Below are positions 45,222 through 54,058 of a stretch of DNA of 64,000 nucleotides, piece after piece. The translations under genes were made by a program, and so were the position numbers. Under the pieces are notes generated by a model. That model saw nothing but the letters and a program-made list of their open reading frames with translations. It had not been told where the DNA came from and did not search any database. Origin of the DNA: Chloroflexus aurantiacus J-10-fl (GTDB taxonomy: Bacteria; Chloroflexota; Chloroflexia; Chloroflexales; Chloroflexaceae); NCBI RefSeq assembly GCF_000018865.1, contig NC_010175.1, forward strand, positions 4,712,001-4,776,000. The letters are read 5' to 3'. Position 1 is the first letter of the stretch. Each line of letters opens with the position of its first letter.

Positions 45222-46001
45222 ATGCACATTGTTGTGTGTCTGAAGCAAGTCCCTCGCGATAATTCGGTCAAGATTCGACCGGATTTGACGATTGACGCCG
45301 AGGGCATTGAGCGGATTATTAACCTCTTCGATGAGTATGCCCTTGAAGAGGGTATTCGCTGGAATGAGCAACACGGCGGGAAGGTGACAGCGCTTTCTAT
45401 CGGCACGTCAGAGTGGGTCGAGCAACTGCGCCGGGCACTAGCAATGGGTGCAACTGATGCTTTGTTGCTGAGTGATCCGGCATTTGCGCAGCTCGATACG
45501 ATTGCCGCCGCACGAGTAGCGGCAGCGGCGATCCGCAAGCTCGGTGATGTTGATCTGGTAATTACCGGTCGTAACAGCACCGACGATGAAACCGGGGCAT
45601 TTGCACCGGCTCTGGCTCGCCTGCTCGGTTGGCCCCAGGTGACCTACGTCGGGAAGGTGCTGGAACTGCAACCCGGTGGAACGCTGCGGGTTGAGCGCCA
45701 CCTCGAAAGTGTGATTGAGACGGTCTCGTGCCGCTTACCGGCAGTGATGTCGGTGATTAAGGATATTAACGAGCCACGCTATCCATCCCTCTTGAAGATC
45801 AAGCGGGTTGCCAAAGTGGAGCCGCCGGTTTGGACGGCTGCCGATCTGGGGTTGAATGCCGCAGATTTGACTCCCACTGCTCAACTGGCCGAACGGGTAC
45901 CACCACCGCCCCGGCCCAAGGGTGAGATGATTGATGGCCCGGATGCAGCCACAAAAGTTCGCAAACTGGTTGATAAGCTGATGGAGTATCAGGTGATTTA
46001 A
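45222..46001 (+). CDS. etfB: Electron transfer flavoprotein beta subunit
   Basis: The start MHIVVCLKQVP is placed at 45222, five bases after GAAGGAGG, giving 259 residues. The family features are the N-terminal VCLKQVPRD, the adenine-nucleotide loop region DLVITGRNSTDDETGAFAPALARLLGWPQVTYV, and the conserved DINEPRYPSLLKIKRV recognition loop. It pairs with EtfA to accept electrons from acyl-CoA dehydrogenases and pass them to ETF:quinone oxidoreductase. The etfA gene starts 19 bases downstream. Confidence 0.95.
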   Translation: MHIVVCLKQVPRDNSVKIRPDLTIDAEGIERIINLFDEYALEEGIRWNEQHGGKVTALSIGTSEWVEQLRRALAMGATDALLLSDPAFAQLDTIAAARVAAAAIRKLGDVDLVITGRNSTDDETGAFAPALARLLGWPQVTYVGKVLELQPGGTLRVERHLESVIETVSCRLPAVMSVIKDINEPRYPSLLKIKRVAKVEPPVWTAADLGLNAADLTPTAQLAERVPPPPRPKGEMIDGPDAATKVRKLVDKLMEYQVI

Positions 46002-46020
46002 GCGCGGAAAGGAGCAGATC

Positions 46021-46998
46021 ATGAACGGCGTACTGGTTATTCTGGAAGCAGTTGGTGATGATCTGGCCGCTATTTCGCGCGAATTGCTCGGTAAGGGGCG
46101 GCAGTTGGCCGACGCACTGGGAGGCTCTCTGGCTGCACTGGCTATCGGGCCGACCACAGCCGTGGCTGCCCGCGCCGCTCATTTTGGAGCCGACCAGATT
46201 TTTACGGTCGAAGCACCAGCGTTAAGCCAGTATACGACCGATGGGTATGTAGCAGCAGCGATGGCGGCTGTCAAGACGTTCAACCCGGCTCTGATCATGG
46301 CCGGTACGAGTTTCCAGATGCGCGATTTTGGGGCAGCACTGGCAACCGATCTCAATGCCGGGCTGTCGGTTGACGTGACCGATCTTAAGGTGGTTGATGG
46401 CGCGATTCAGGCGACCCGGCCATCGCACGGTGGGAATGTTATCAATACCTATCGCTTTGCCGCCGGGAAGCCGGTTGTCGCGTTGGTACGCAAGCAGAGC
46501 TTCCCCGAAGCGGCAGCGCAGCCGGATCGCAGTGCCCCGGTGACGGCATTGGCGGTAGCCGAACTCAATCCACGCACCACCGTGGAAGAGGTAAAACCGA
46601 AGGCGGGGGCCGTCAATCTGACCGACGCCGCGATTATTGTGACCGGTGGCCGTGGGTTGGGTAACAAGGACAACTACTACCGGCTCATTCCACCGCTGGC
46701 CGAGGCTCTCGGTGGCGCATACGGCGCTTCACGGGCAATTGTTGATGATGGTTGGGTGCCTTACGAGCATCAGGTCGGGCAGACCGGGAAGACGGTTAGC
46801 CCGAAGCTGTATATTGCCGCCGGGGTGAGTGGCGCTATCCAACACCTGGCCGGCATGCGCACCAGCCGCACGATTGTCGCCATTAACAAAGACCCCGAAG
46901 CACCTATTTTCCGCATCGCGACCCTCGGTGTGGTTGGTGATGTGAACGAGATTTTGCCGCTGCTTACCGAAGAGATCAAGGCTCGTCTCAATCGGTAG
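46021..46998 (+). CDS. etfA: Electron transfer flavoprotein alpha subunit
   Basis: The 325-residue product starts after AAAGGAG. The C-terminal FAD domain carries [68 protein letters not shown] and [13 protein letters not shown], all hallmarks of EtfA. It forms the catalytic heterodimer with EtfB. The shared promoter motif with the acyl-CoA dehydrogenase gene at 60162 suggests that enzyme is a main electron donor. A GGAGGGAG/CTCCCTCC hairpin (47019-47048) lies downstream. Confidence 0.95.
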   Translation: MNGVLVILEAVGDDLAAISRELLGKGRQLADALGGSLAALAIGPTTAVAARAAHFGADQIFTVEAPALSQYTTDGYVAAAMAAVKTFNPALIMAGTSFQMRDFGAALATDLNAGLSVDVTDLKVVDGAIQATRPSHGGNVINTYRFAAGKPVVALVRKQSFPEAAAQPDRSAPVTALAVAELNPRTTVEEVKPKAGAVNLTDAAIIVTGGRGLGNKDNYYRLIPPLAEALGGAYGASRAIVDDGWVPYEHQVGQTGKTVSPKLYIAAGVSGAIQHLAGMRTSRTIVAINKDPEAPIFRIATLGVVGDVNEILPLLTEEIKARLNR

Positions 46999-47018
46999 GC
47001 TACCACGAATGCGCACGG

Positions 47019-47076
47019 GGAGGGAGCAACAAACATTGATCTCCCTCCTCCACCTGCCAATCACGGATTCGTGATT
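47019..47076 (+). terminator. Two successive hairpins after etfA
   Basis: GGAGGGAG / CTCCCTCC (47019-47026, 47041-47048) is followed by AATCAC / GTGATT (47059-47064, 47071-47076). No strong T-tract follows either one, so termination is plausible but not certain. Confidence 0.45.
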
Positions 47077-47165
47077 GCATCTGGTTTATAAATTACCCCT
47101 GCGACTGAGCTTTTACCGCATCCCTGCCCCACCAGACTATGCTCTGTCGCCGCGCTAAAACCATC

Positions 47166-48422
47166 ATGAACAACATGAACAAACGCATCTTGTTTCTGTC
47201 GGTGATAACGCTTGTCATTGCCACGATAGGGCTTGCCCAGGTCACCTATCGCCTGTTCTTGCCGGTTGTCCAGCAGGGACTGGCTATTCCGCCGGAAGAC
47301 GATGCCGGTACTCGTTTGCAGGTAGCCATGGATTACGCGGTGCGTCTTTACGCAAACGGCCTCAATCGGCCACGGCTCATGGCTATCGGCCCCGATGGCA
47401 GCCTTTACGTGGCAGAGCGTGGTGCCAACCGAATTGTTCGTCTGCCCGATCTGGATGGCGATGGGAAGGCCGATCAGGTGATCGCTGTTGCCACCAATCT
47501 ACCCGGCGTGCATAGCCTGGAATGGTACGGCACCGATCTCTACGCCGCCGGTAATGCCACGGTCTGGCGGCTGCGGGATAGCGATGAAGATGGTCAGTTC
47601 AGCGGTTCCGAACTAGCGATTGTGGTTGATGGGCTTCCGAACGATGGCGGTCATTCAACCCGCACCGCCCGCATTGGCCCGGACGGAATGCTCTACGTTG
47701 CCGTTGGCTCTAAGTGCAATATCACCGTTGGCTGTAGCGAAGGCGATCCGCGACGGGCAGCGATTCTCCGTTACACGTTAGACGGCGGTATTCCCGCCGA
47801 CAATCCCTTCGCTAACGATCCCGATCCACGCCGGCGTGCTGTCTGGGCTGAAGGCTTGCGCAACAGCGTTGATTTCATCTTTTTACCCGATGGCCGGCTG
47901 TGGGCAACGCACAACGGTAGCGACGGGCTGGGGAACGATCTCCCACCCGAAGAGGTGATTATCGAGGTTGAGCCGGGCAGACATTACGGCTGGCCCTATT
48001 GCTATACGGCAGAGATAGGTGCAGTGCCCGCCGGCGCGCAGGAGGTTCGCGATGAACGGGTACCGCTCGACGCCACCTTCTCCAGTTGTGCCCAGGCTAC
48101 ACCGGCACGCTTTACCGACCTGGCCCATTACGCACCACTCGGTATCGCCCGATTGGCCGATGGTGATGTGTTGATCGCCTACCACGGCTCGTGGAATGCC
48201 GACGAGACACCACGCGACTGTCGGGTACAGCGTATCCGGGTCAGTGATGGTACACCGGTGAGTTCCGAACCATTTTTGATTGGGTTCCGCGACAATCCCC
48301 AGCAGGAGTGTGGCAGTGCCTGGGGCCGACCGGCAGGAGTCACCGTAGCCGCCAATGGCACCATCTTTGTCTCGGACGACCGCAACGGAAATATCTACCG
48401 CATTGTGCCATCGTCGAGATAG
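47166..48422 (+). CDS. Secreted PQQ-type glucose/sorbosone dehydrogenase-like protein
   Basis: The start at 47166 (MNNMNKRIL) is chosen for its signal anchor (about residues 8-28); no SD is visible and an ATG at 47139 is in frame. The product is 418 residues. It is a six-bladed propeller of the GSDH family: MAIGPDGSLYVAERGANRIVRL, HSTRTARIGPDGMLYVAVGSKCN, EGLRNSVDFIFLPDGRLWATHNG, GRHYGWPYC and YHGSWN. These enzymes oxidise sugars outside the membrane with PQQ. No PQQ synthesis genes are nearby. The 3' end overlaps the convergent EI24 gene by 28 bases. Confidence 0.85.
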   Translation: MNNMNKRILFLSVITLVIATIGLAQVTYRLFLPVVQQGLAIPPEDDAGTRLQVAMDYAVRLYANGLNRPRLMAIGPDGSLYVAERGANRIVRLPDLDGDGKADQVIAVATNLPGVHSLEWYGTDLYAAGNATVWRLRDSDEDGQFSGSELAIVVDGLPNDGGHSTRTARIGPDGMLYVAVGSKCNITVGCSEGDPRRAAILRYTLDGGIPADNPFANDPDPRRRAVWAEGLRNSVDFIFLPDGRLWATHNGSDGLGNDLPPEEVIIEVEPGRHYGWPYCYTAEIGAVPAGAQEVRDERVPLDATFSSCAQATPARFTDLAHYAPLGIARLADGDVLIAYHGSWNADETPRDCRVQRIRVSDGTPVSSEPFLIGFRDNPQQECGSAWGRPAGVTVAANGTIFVSDDRNGNIYRIVPSSR

Positions 48423-49147
48423 ACAGGCGATCTCTCACAAAAGAAGAGCGTACCTGCGGTGATGCAGACCGGTACAGCGAGAAGATTAAGGAACGGCACA
48501 CTCACCAGTCCCAGACAGATCAAACCAAAACCGGCACTGGCTGGGAGATGGTGGCGAATATAGCCGAGTTTCGCGCGAAACGACAGTCGGCGTCGCTCAA
48601 GCGGTGGATCGAAAAAGTCGAGACATGAAATGGTGACGCCAATGACGATCCCGGCTGCCGTTCCCAGCATCGTGCCGACGCCAGGCAGCACATTGAGCAA
48701 TAGCGCGGGTATCCCAAACGCCAGCAAGAAGATCAACTTCTTCAGCTCGAACAGCAAGGCGCGGAAGAGATCGTATGCGATAGAAGCCGGGGAAGCCGGT
48801 GACGTTGTTCTGGCAACACCGCGCAACTGTTCTTCAATCAGTTCCGATAAGCGGCTGTAAAAAGGCGAACCGATGACAACGCCAAAGCGTACCATCAGGT
48901 AGCCAATTCCGACGAAGAGGACAATGATCAGTAAGAGCCAGACGAACCACGCGATCAACTCCGGCCAATCGGCGAGCAGCGCCTCGATTGCCCGAACGCC
49001 GGCCCATAACAGGGTGGCGTAGAGCACGAACCCTACCAAAATATTCAGCGCAATCGGGATGACGATGTAGCGCCAGAGCATCGGCTGGCTAGCGATGAAC
49101 CGTACGGCGCGCAGTGGAAAACTCAAACCGTCAATAAATGCTTGCAT
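48395..49147 (-). CDS. EI24/CysZ-like membrane protein
   Basis: This 250-residue protein has the EI24-domain pattern: four to six hydrophobic helices, an amphipathic middle segment (GSPFYSRLSELIEEQLRG) and the loop LLNVLPGVGTMLGTAAG. The helix ending SCLDFFDPPLERRRLSFRAKLGYIRHH matches the conserved DYPLERR-type motif of this family. Relatives include CysZ sulfate permease, but no cysteine genes are nearby, so the substrate is unknown. The start codon sits almost directly after GAGGT; a slightly later start cannot be excluded. The tail overlaps the sugar dehydrogenase gene. Confidence 0.75.
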   Translation of the reverse strand: MQAFIDGLSFPLRAVRFIASQPMLWRYIVIPIALNILVGFVLYATLLWAGVRAIEALLADWPELIAWFVWLLLIIVLFVGIGYLMVRFGVVIGSPFYSRLSELIEEQLRGVARTTSPASPASIAYDLFRALLFELKKLIFLLAFGIPALLLNVLPGVGTMLGTAAGIVIGVTISCLDFFDPPLERRRLSFRAKLGYIRHHLPASAGFGLICLGLVSVPFLNLLAVPVCITAGTLFFCERSPVYLDDGTMR

Positions 49148-49178
49148 ACCTCAAAGATTCCTGTTGATACCGATGTCA

Positions 49179-50387
49179 CTACCAACGGATAGCTGCTTCC
49201 AGCCGTGCTGCGATTTGTGACCAATCGTACCCGGCACAGACGAATAGACGGCCGTTACGACCCAGGTGTTGCGCCAGCGTCCTATCGGTGACCAGGCGCG
49301 AGACAGCGTGGGCAAACGCGGACGGGGTATCGGCCAGCAAGAGATGTTCCTCATTGCGCAGACCGGGAATCCCTTCCGCCCCCAGCGAGGTACTGACAAT
49401 TGGGGTGGCCATTGCCAGTGCTTCCAGGAGTTTCAGCCGCGAGCCACCGCCGATCCGCATCGGAATCACAACCGCCGCAGCTTCCGCCAGCACCGGACGG
49501 GTATCGGCAACTTCACCGGTTACCACGATATGCCGATCGTCGTGCAGGGAGAGCAGACTCCGATGAGGGCGCCGCCCGATGAGACGCAGGCGTAGAGCGG
49601 GATGCATCCGCTTGACAAGCGGAAATACCTCGTGCACAAACCAGAGCACCGCATCAACGTTGGGCCGATAGTCAAGTGTCCCCACAAAGACCAGATCATT
49701 GGTTGGGTGCGGCGCTTCAACAGGCGGCGCGAAATACGTACAATCTACCCCGTTTGGTACGAGATGTAGACAGGCACGAGGCGCCAACCGACGCAGTGCA
49801 GCTTCATCTTCTGCCGAGACAACCAGCACGCGATCCACGGTCTGAAGGATGTGCCGCTCAAAAGCTGCCAGTTTCAGCCACTGAATGAGTGAGTAGACGC
49901 CACCAACGAGCGCTTTGGGGCGGAACACGTGTCGCAAATCATTGATGGCTGCGCGTCGTTGCAGCAGGTATTCGGCGTTAAACTCGTCGAGGGTTGTTCG
50001 TAGACCATGCCGCTGCGCCTGTATCAGATATGGCGCCATCTCGATACTTTCGGCCAGCACGACATCGAACTGCCCACTGACTAACAGGTTGTTCAGGGTG
50101 GTGACATACGCCGGGCTGGCGTTCCGCAGGGCCATATCGGGGAGTGGACTAACCAGCGTCGTGAATGCACGCTGACGCAGCGAACGGTGTGGCGGCCCCA
50201 TGACAATGTGCAGCTCCAGCCAATCCCGCAGTGACGATAGCGCCTGAGCTGCGGCAGCATCAGGAGCAAAGGTAAGGAGCGTCACCCGATGATGTTGGGC
50301 CAGGATGCGCAGCAGATGGAAGATGCGCAGTGCGCCACCACCCCGTGGCGGATAGGGCGGGTATGGAGCCAGGACAAGTATCTGCAT
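49179..50387 (-). CDS. GT4-type glycosyltransferase
   Basis: The ATG at 50387 (MQILVLAPYPP) lies one base after the upstream stop, giving 402 residues; an ATG at 50402 would overlap that stop. The N-terminal Rossmann half has YPPYPPRGGGALRIFHLLRILA. The C-terminal half has DLVFVGTLDYRPNVDAVLWFV and the sugar-nucleotide motif VVIPMRIGGGSRLKLLEALAMATPIVST, typical of GT4 enzymes with a PRGGGxR/GGGSRLKxLE signature. It probably transfers a sugar to a surface glycan or lipid at the cytoplasmic face. It is the last gene of a three-gene minus-strand run (LarA-like, C39-like, GT4). Confidence 0.87.
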   Translation of the reverse strand: MQILVLAPYPPYPPRGGGALRIFHLLRILAQHHRVTLLTFAPDAAAAQALSSLRDWLELHIVMGPPHRSLRQRAFTTLVSPLPDMALRNASPAYVTTLNNLLVSGQFDVVLAESIEMAPYLIQAQRHGLRTTLDEFNAEYLLQRRAAINDLRHVFRPKALVGGVYSLIQWLKLAAFERHILQTVDRVLVVSAEDEAALRRLAPRACLHLVPNGVDCTYFAPPVEAPHPTNDLVFVGTLDYRPNVDAVLWFVHEVFPLVKRMHPALRLRLIGRRPHRSLLSLHDDRHIVVTGEVADTRPVLAEAAAVVIPMRIGGGSRLKLLEALAMATPIVSTSLGAEGIPGLRNEEHLLLADTPSAFAHAVSRLVTDRTLAQHLGRNGRLFVCAGYDWSQIAARLEAAIRW

Positions 50388-50388
50388 C

Positions 50389-51429
50389 TCACACCCATGC
50401 ATCAGTCGGGCCGGGTTCGGGACGAGGCCAATCAGGCGGGTAGATCAGATACACGGTACCGACGGAATTGGCCTGCCACGCTGTTGCCAGTTGGGATTGC
50501 GGATATGCGCGCAGTATCCGTTCGCGCCCGGCTGGTTCGGCGATCAGCGCGTGGGTGTCGGTAAAACCGCGGACAATGGTCAGATGGCCGCTGGTGCGAC
50601 CGGGGGCATCATCAACCTGACCGTGCTCCCAGGCCACGCTTATAATCACCGGCACACCGGCAGCCGTCCAACGGCTAACCTGTTCCAGGGTGTCGAAACG
50701 AGTCACGTATGCCCGCAAACCGAATTGAGCTGCAAACGCCGTATTGAATGACCAGTTGCCGGTGCCATCCCAGCCTGGATCGAAGATACCGGCCACCGTC
50801 AGATCGGGTAATGTCGTGCGTTCGGCAAACGGTGCGAGACGCGGATCGGCCACCTGAGCATGCCAGTATGCCAGCACCATTTGTACGGTTGTGGGACTGC
50901 ACCATCCCTCGCCGCCAGGATAATCGTACTGACACAGTAGCAGCGGCAGACTAATTGCCGACAGGGATGGTTGCGTAGAAGCAGTCACCGGCTGCGCAGT
51001 CGTGGTAATGCAAAGAAACAGCTCACTCATTGCCGGCATATCAGCACCGGGGAGACCGCAGAGCAACACACGCACCTGAACAGCCTGTGCTGGTGTGTGC
51101 AATTGCAGCGTATCGGTAGCAACAGTGCCGGCCTCATGTCGTTGGTCAGCAAAACTGGTACGGTGAGTGCCGTCGCTATCCCAGGCAGCCAACCGAAACC
51201 AGGTGCTCCAGGTGCCATGCTGTTGTACGCGAAGCTGAAGCTCAATCCAGCTTGCCGAAGGCGTATCGGCAATCCAGCTCGGAATGATCGAGAGCGCATC
51301 GTGCGTCACGAGTGGAGGGCTAACCATTGCAATGCGGGCGTGCGGATCATCAGCCGATACAGGTGCTGCCCGTTCCCAGGTGTCAATGGCCGCCTCGTCC
51401 CAATGGTACAGGAGATGGTGGGGTGTCAT
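50389..51429 (-). CDS. C39-like papain-fold peptidase
   Basis: The start at 51429 (MTPHHLLYHW) follows AAGGAT and is only four bases after the upstream stop, giving 346 residues. No signal peptide is seen. The N-terminal 150 residues form a beta-sandwich (SWIELQLRVQQHGTWSTWFRL). The C-terminal domain is a C39-like double-glycine-type peptidase fold: catalytic Cys177 in EGWCSPTTVQMVLAYW, His in TSGHLTIVRGF and acid in DTHALIAEPAG. Without an export signal or ABC transporter, the substrate is unclear. Tight packing with the LarA-like and GT4 genes indicates one transcript. Confidence 0.8.
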   Translation of the reverse strand: MTPHHLLYHWDEAAIDTWERAAPVSADDPHARIAMVSPPLVTHDALSIIPSWIADTPSASWIELQLRVQQHGTWSTWFRLAAWDSDGTHRTSFADQRHEAGTVATDTLQLHTPAQAVQVRVLLCGLPGADMPAMSELFLCITTTAQPVTASTQPSLSAISLPLLLCQYDYPGGEGWCSPTTVQMVLAYWHAQVADPRLAPFAERTTLPDLTVAGIFDPGWDGTGNWSFNTAFAAQFGLRAYVTRFDTLEQVSRWTAAGVPVIISVAWEHGQVDDAPGRTSGHLTIVRGFTDTHALIAEPAGRERILRAYPQSQLATAWQANSVGTVYLIYPPDWPRPEPGPTDAWV

Positions 51430-51433
51430 GAAG

Positions 51434-52717
51434 TTATCCTTCAACGCAATCGAGAACCCATTCAGCGGGGCCGAGTAATTCAAGATTGGGGTGAGCTGTA
51501 ACCTCCGGCAAGAGTGCTTCACTGACCAGCAACTCTTCCAGATGAAGCGTGTCGGGAATGCGTACCAGCCGCACTGCCGCCAGATCAGGCTGACCACACG
51601 TCTTGATCGCCATCGCCACTGCATCACGTTCGGTAGGCAGGGTTATCGGCAATCCACCTTTGCACAGACCAACCAAACCAGCCGTCAACACATTCACATA
51701 GGTGGCGTGAAAATCGATCTTCGCAGCCAGACGCGCCGTCGTAATGTCGGCAAGGCCGATCCCATTCGCATTCCCGTGTGTTTCGGGGGTAAGATCAAGC
51801 ACCACAATCACATTAATCACCGGACGATCAGGTGGTGGCTCACCGGGAATAGGCAAACGCCCGATCACGTTCGTATCCATGCCGGTACCACTGATGTTCT
51901 TACCGATGCGATCAACCACCAGCACATCCAGACGGTCGAAGGGCAAGCGGGCCATCATCTCTTTGCTGCGCAGCAGCAACTCAGCTTCACCGGCGCCACC
52001 AATCTCTGCGGGTGGCAGAGCCACAATTGCCGCCGTCTGATCGCGGGCATCTTCCAGGATTGCCAGCCCGGCCAGCACTCTCCCCCGCTCAACCACCATC
52101 CGCGCCATCGGCACCAACTGCTCTTTCAGGCCGTAGACCGCAGTACGATGCACAATCTCGGCACCCTGGCGTTTTCCCAAACCGACGGCACACATTTTCG
52201 CCAGACCACTCTCAATCGGGGCCTTAAACGATGTGTGGGTCTTGATGCGATTGATCACCAACACCCCATCGGCTTCGGCTGCGAACCGATCCATGTAGAC
52301 CGGCGTACCATCGGCGATCCGCCCCAGTTCGACCACATCCATCGTTGCCCGAATCGGGCAACCAACCGACTGTTCGGTGATGCCGAGCGACGCAAGGAGG
52401 GCCACCTGACCTTCCGCCGTTGCTCCACCGTGACTTCCCATCGCCGGCACGATAAAGGGTTCAGCACCGTGGGCACGCAGCCAGGCCACTGCCGCCGCTG
52501 TAATCGTCACGATATTGCTAATCCCGCGACTGCCGGCAGTCACGGCAATCCGCATACCAGGCTGGATGTGGCCGGCCAGCCCGATTTTGTCGAGTTCAGC
52601 ATAGACGACTGCTGCGACATCGGCTATGGGCGATGTCTGCCAGCGCTGACGAACACGAAAGAGCGGAGGAAGTGGCGTATCGGCCCGAATGTGCTCAATG
52701 TTGAGCGTGATCTGCAT
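51434..52717 (-). CDS. LarA-like (DUF2088-type) nickel racemase relative
   Basis: This 427-residue protein starts after GCGAGG. It resembles the DUF2088/LarA superfamily: IAVTAGSRGISNIVTI, VPAMGSHGGATAEGQ, RIKTHTSFKAPIESGLAKMCAVGLGKRQGAE and later DRIGKNISGTGMDTNVIG. LarA uses a nickel-pincer nucleotide cofactor for lactate racemisation, and the histidines of HTSFKAP and GSHGG could correspond to the cofactor site. No larB/larC/larE cofactor genes are present here, so the exact reaction is open. It is first in the three-gene run with the C39-like and GT4 genes. Confidence 0.78.
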   Translation of the reverse strand: MQITLNIEHIRADTPLPPLFRVRQRWQTSPIADVAAVVYAELDKIGLAGHIQPGMRIAVTAGSRGISNIVTITAAAVAWLRAHGAEPFIVPAMGSHGGATAEGQVALLASLGITEQSVGCPIRATMDVVELGRIADGTPVYMDRFAAEADGVLVINRIKTHTSFKAPIESGLAKMCAVGLGKRQGAEIVHRTAVYGLKEQLVPMARMVVERGRVLAGLAILEDARDQTAAIVALPPAEIGGAGEAELLLRSKEMMARLPFDRLDVLVVDRIGKNISGTGMDTNVIGRLPIPGEPPPDRPVINVIVVLDLTPETHGNANGIGLADITTARLAAKIDFHATYVNVLTAGLVGLCKGGLPITLPTERDAVAMAIKTCGQPDLAAVRLVRIPDTLHLEELLVSEALLPEVTAHPNLELLGPAEWVLDCVEG

Positions 52718-52959
52718 CGTCTAGCCTCGCTGTGAAGTAATCTATCACGGCATGCTGGATTGTACCATAAGCCGGTAGTGGGTTGTCATACCAAATCTGG
52801 TGTCATACCCCAGGTTGCTATCTTTGTCACCACAGAGACACGGAGGACACAGAGAGTGGGCATAACCTGAGTGTTTATGCACAACACCAGCGTTGCCGCG
52901 ACGCATGCATCGGGATCACGTTTTGGAGAGGATACCATTTTCAGCCAGAGTTGCCTGTG
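52718..52959. other. Intergenic region with a common CACAGAGACAC-type repeat
   Basis: A stretch near 52829 reads ACCACAGAGACACGGAGGAC and continues as ACAGAG. This low-complexity repeat is similar to ones I have seen scattered in many bacterial genomes. No gene is supported in this gap. Confidence 0.4.
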
Positions 52960-53180
52960 TTGCGTCGTAGGGAGTGCGGCAGCCACGTTGCCATACCAGC
53001 CGCACTCACGATCAGGCACAGAATTGGAGCGGCTTTCCCGCCGGTTATGTGGGCGACGTGCGTACAGAGCACGTGCGTCTGGTTTGATCACCCGTGATGA
53101 GCGATATGCACTACTTAGCACGGAACTGATTGCAATCCGATGGAGTGATTGCCGAGTGGATTAATGAAACAGGTTCTCGT
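52960..53180 (+). mobile_element. Dispersed MITE-like element, copy F (decayed)
   Basis: The core GTGCGGCAGCCACGTTGCC and right end ATGAAACAGGTTCTC are preserved; the left end is not recognisable. It ends 29 bases before the AT-rich cassette. Confidence 0.55.
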
Positions 53181-53208
53181 GCGAAATACGTTAACACACG
53201 TACAATAT

Positions 53209-54048
53209 TCAAGACAGCTCCTGGAAAAGCCGCAACTGGTTTTCTCGTTTTGGATGAAACGTTCCAATGATAACGAAGGGATTAGGAGCTTTTTTGTGGT
53301 ACTGCATTGTAGTACCTAAAAAGAAATACAAATCCTTTGTTCTGGCAAAATCATCAAGATATTTTTTACGCACATCCTCAATTGCTTTTTGCTCGTCACC
53401 CTCGTGGCGTTCAAGACAATTCCAGAACAGTTGACCTGTTTCCCAGTCTTCTATCATAAGATTACTTTCTCTACCGGCACTGTCTACAAAGCGGTACTTG
53501 AATTGATAGGGAAGTTTTCTTACAATCCGAAACTCTTCACCCAAATCTTCTTCATCATCGGGAAAAAGTTTCAGTTGCCGCCGTTTTGCCTGAATTTGCA
53601 TCACTTCGCGAAAATCCCACTCTCTTTCAGTTGCTTCTGCATAGAAGTCGAGAATTGCGGTAGGCTTAAAAGTGGCAAGGGATGTACAAATATTTGGATT
53701 CTTAGCCTCGGCAATCAACTCATCAAGATTATCATACACTTTCCTCAAACAAACTTTCTTACGTTCTTCCCAGTTATTTTCTGTACCAATACTTCCCACA
53801 ACCCTTATCTTCGTTCCAGGAACTGGTCTATAACTCTCTGGACGAAAATCTTGTTGACTTTTTTCAAGTTCGATTTCAATCCAATCATATTTTCGGTATC
53901 GCTCTTCATAGGTCTTTTTACGAAAGGGGATAGGGTAAATCCTGATCCATGAGCCATCCTCACGAAAACCGGCAGTACAAACCAGTTCGTCGTACTTAAC
54001 CGAAATGGTTGGATAGGTTTTAACTGTAACCAAGACCTTCATCAGCAT
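53209..54048 (-). CDS. Conserved hypothetical partner of the DUF488 fusion (dual OB-like?)
   Basis: The start at 54048 (MLMKVLVTVKTYP) is preceded by GAGGT at eight bases; a GTG at 54057 is possible. The product is about 279 residues, charged and soluble. The N-terminal part VTVKTYPTISVKYDELVCTAGFREDGSWIRIYPIPFRK looks like a beta-barrel domain. A second beta-rich part (IRKLPYQFKYRFVDSAGR) and a helical segment with WETGQLFWNCLERH follow. It ends TMQYHKKAPNPFVIIGTFHPK. I believe this matches a dual-OB-fold family often next to DUF488 genes, but that is from memory. The DNA is AT-rich and codon use differs from neighbours, pointing to horizontal transfer. It starts 10 bases after the DUF488 stop. 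Confidence 0.75.
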   Translation of the reverse strand: MLMKVLVTVKTYPTISVKYDELVCTAGFREDGSWIRIYPIPFRKKTYEERYRKYDWIEIELEKSQQDFRPESYRPVPGTKIRVVGSIGTENNWEERKKVCLRKVYDNLDELIAEAKNPNICTSLATFKPTAILDFYAEATEREWDFREVMQIQAKRRQLKLFPDDEEDLGEEFRIVRKLPYQFKYRFVDSAGRESNLMIEDWETGQLFWNCLERHEGDEQKAIEDVRKKYLDDFARTKDLYFFLGTTMQYHKKAPNPFVIIGTFHPKRENQLRLFQELS

Positions 54049-54058
54049 TATCCTCACC

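Noticed and set aside
51491-52735. 414-codon plus-strand open frame opposite the LarA-like gene
   Set aside because: It is antisense to a gene with clear family motifs and a good SD, and its composition (His/Gln/Arg-rich) is typical of an antisense frame of GC-rich DNA.
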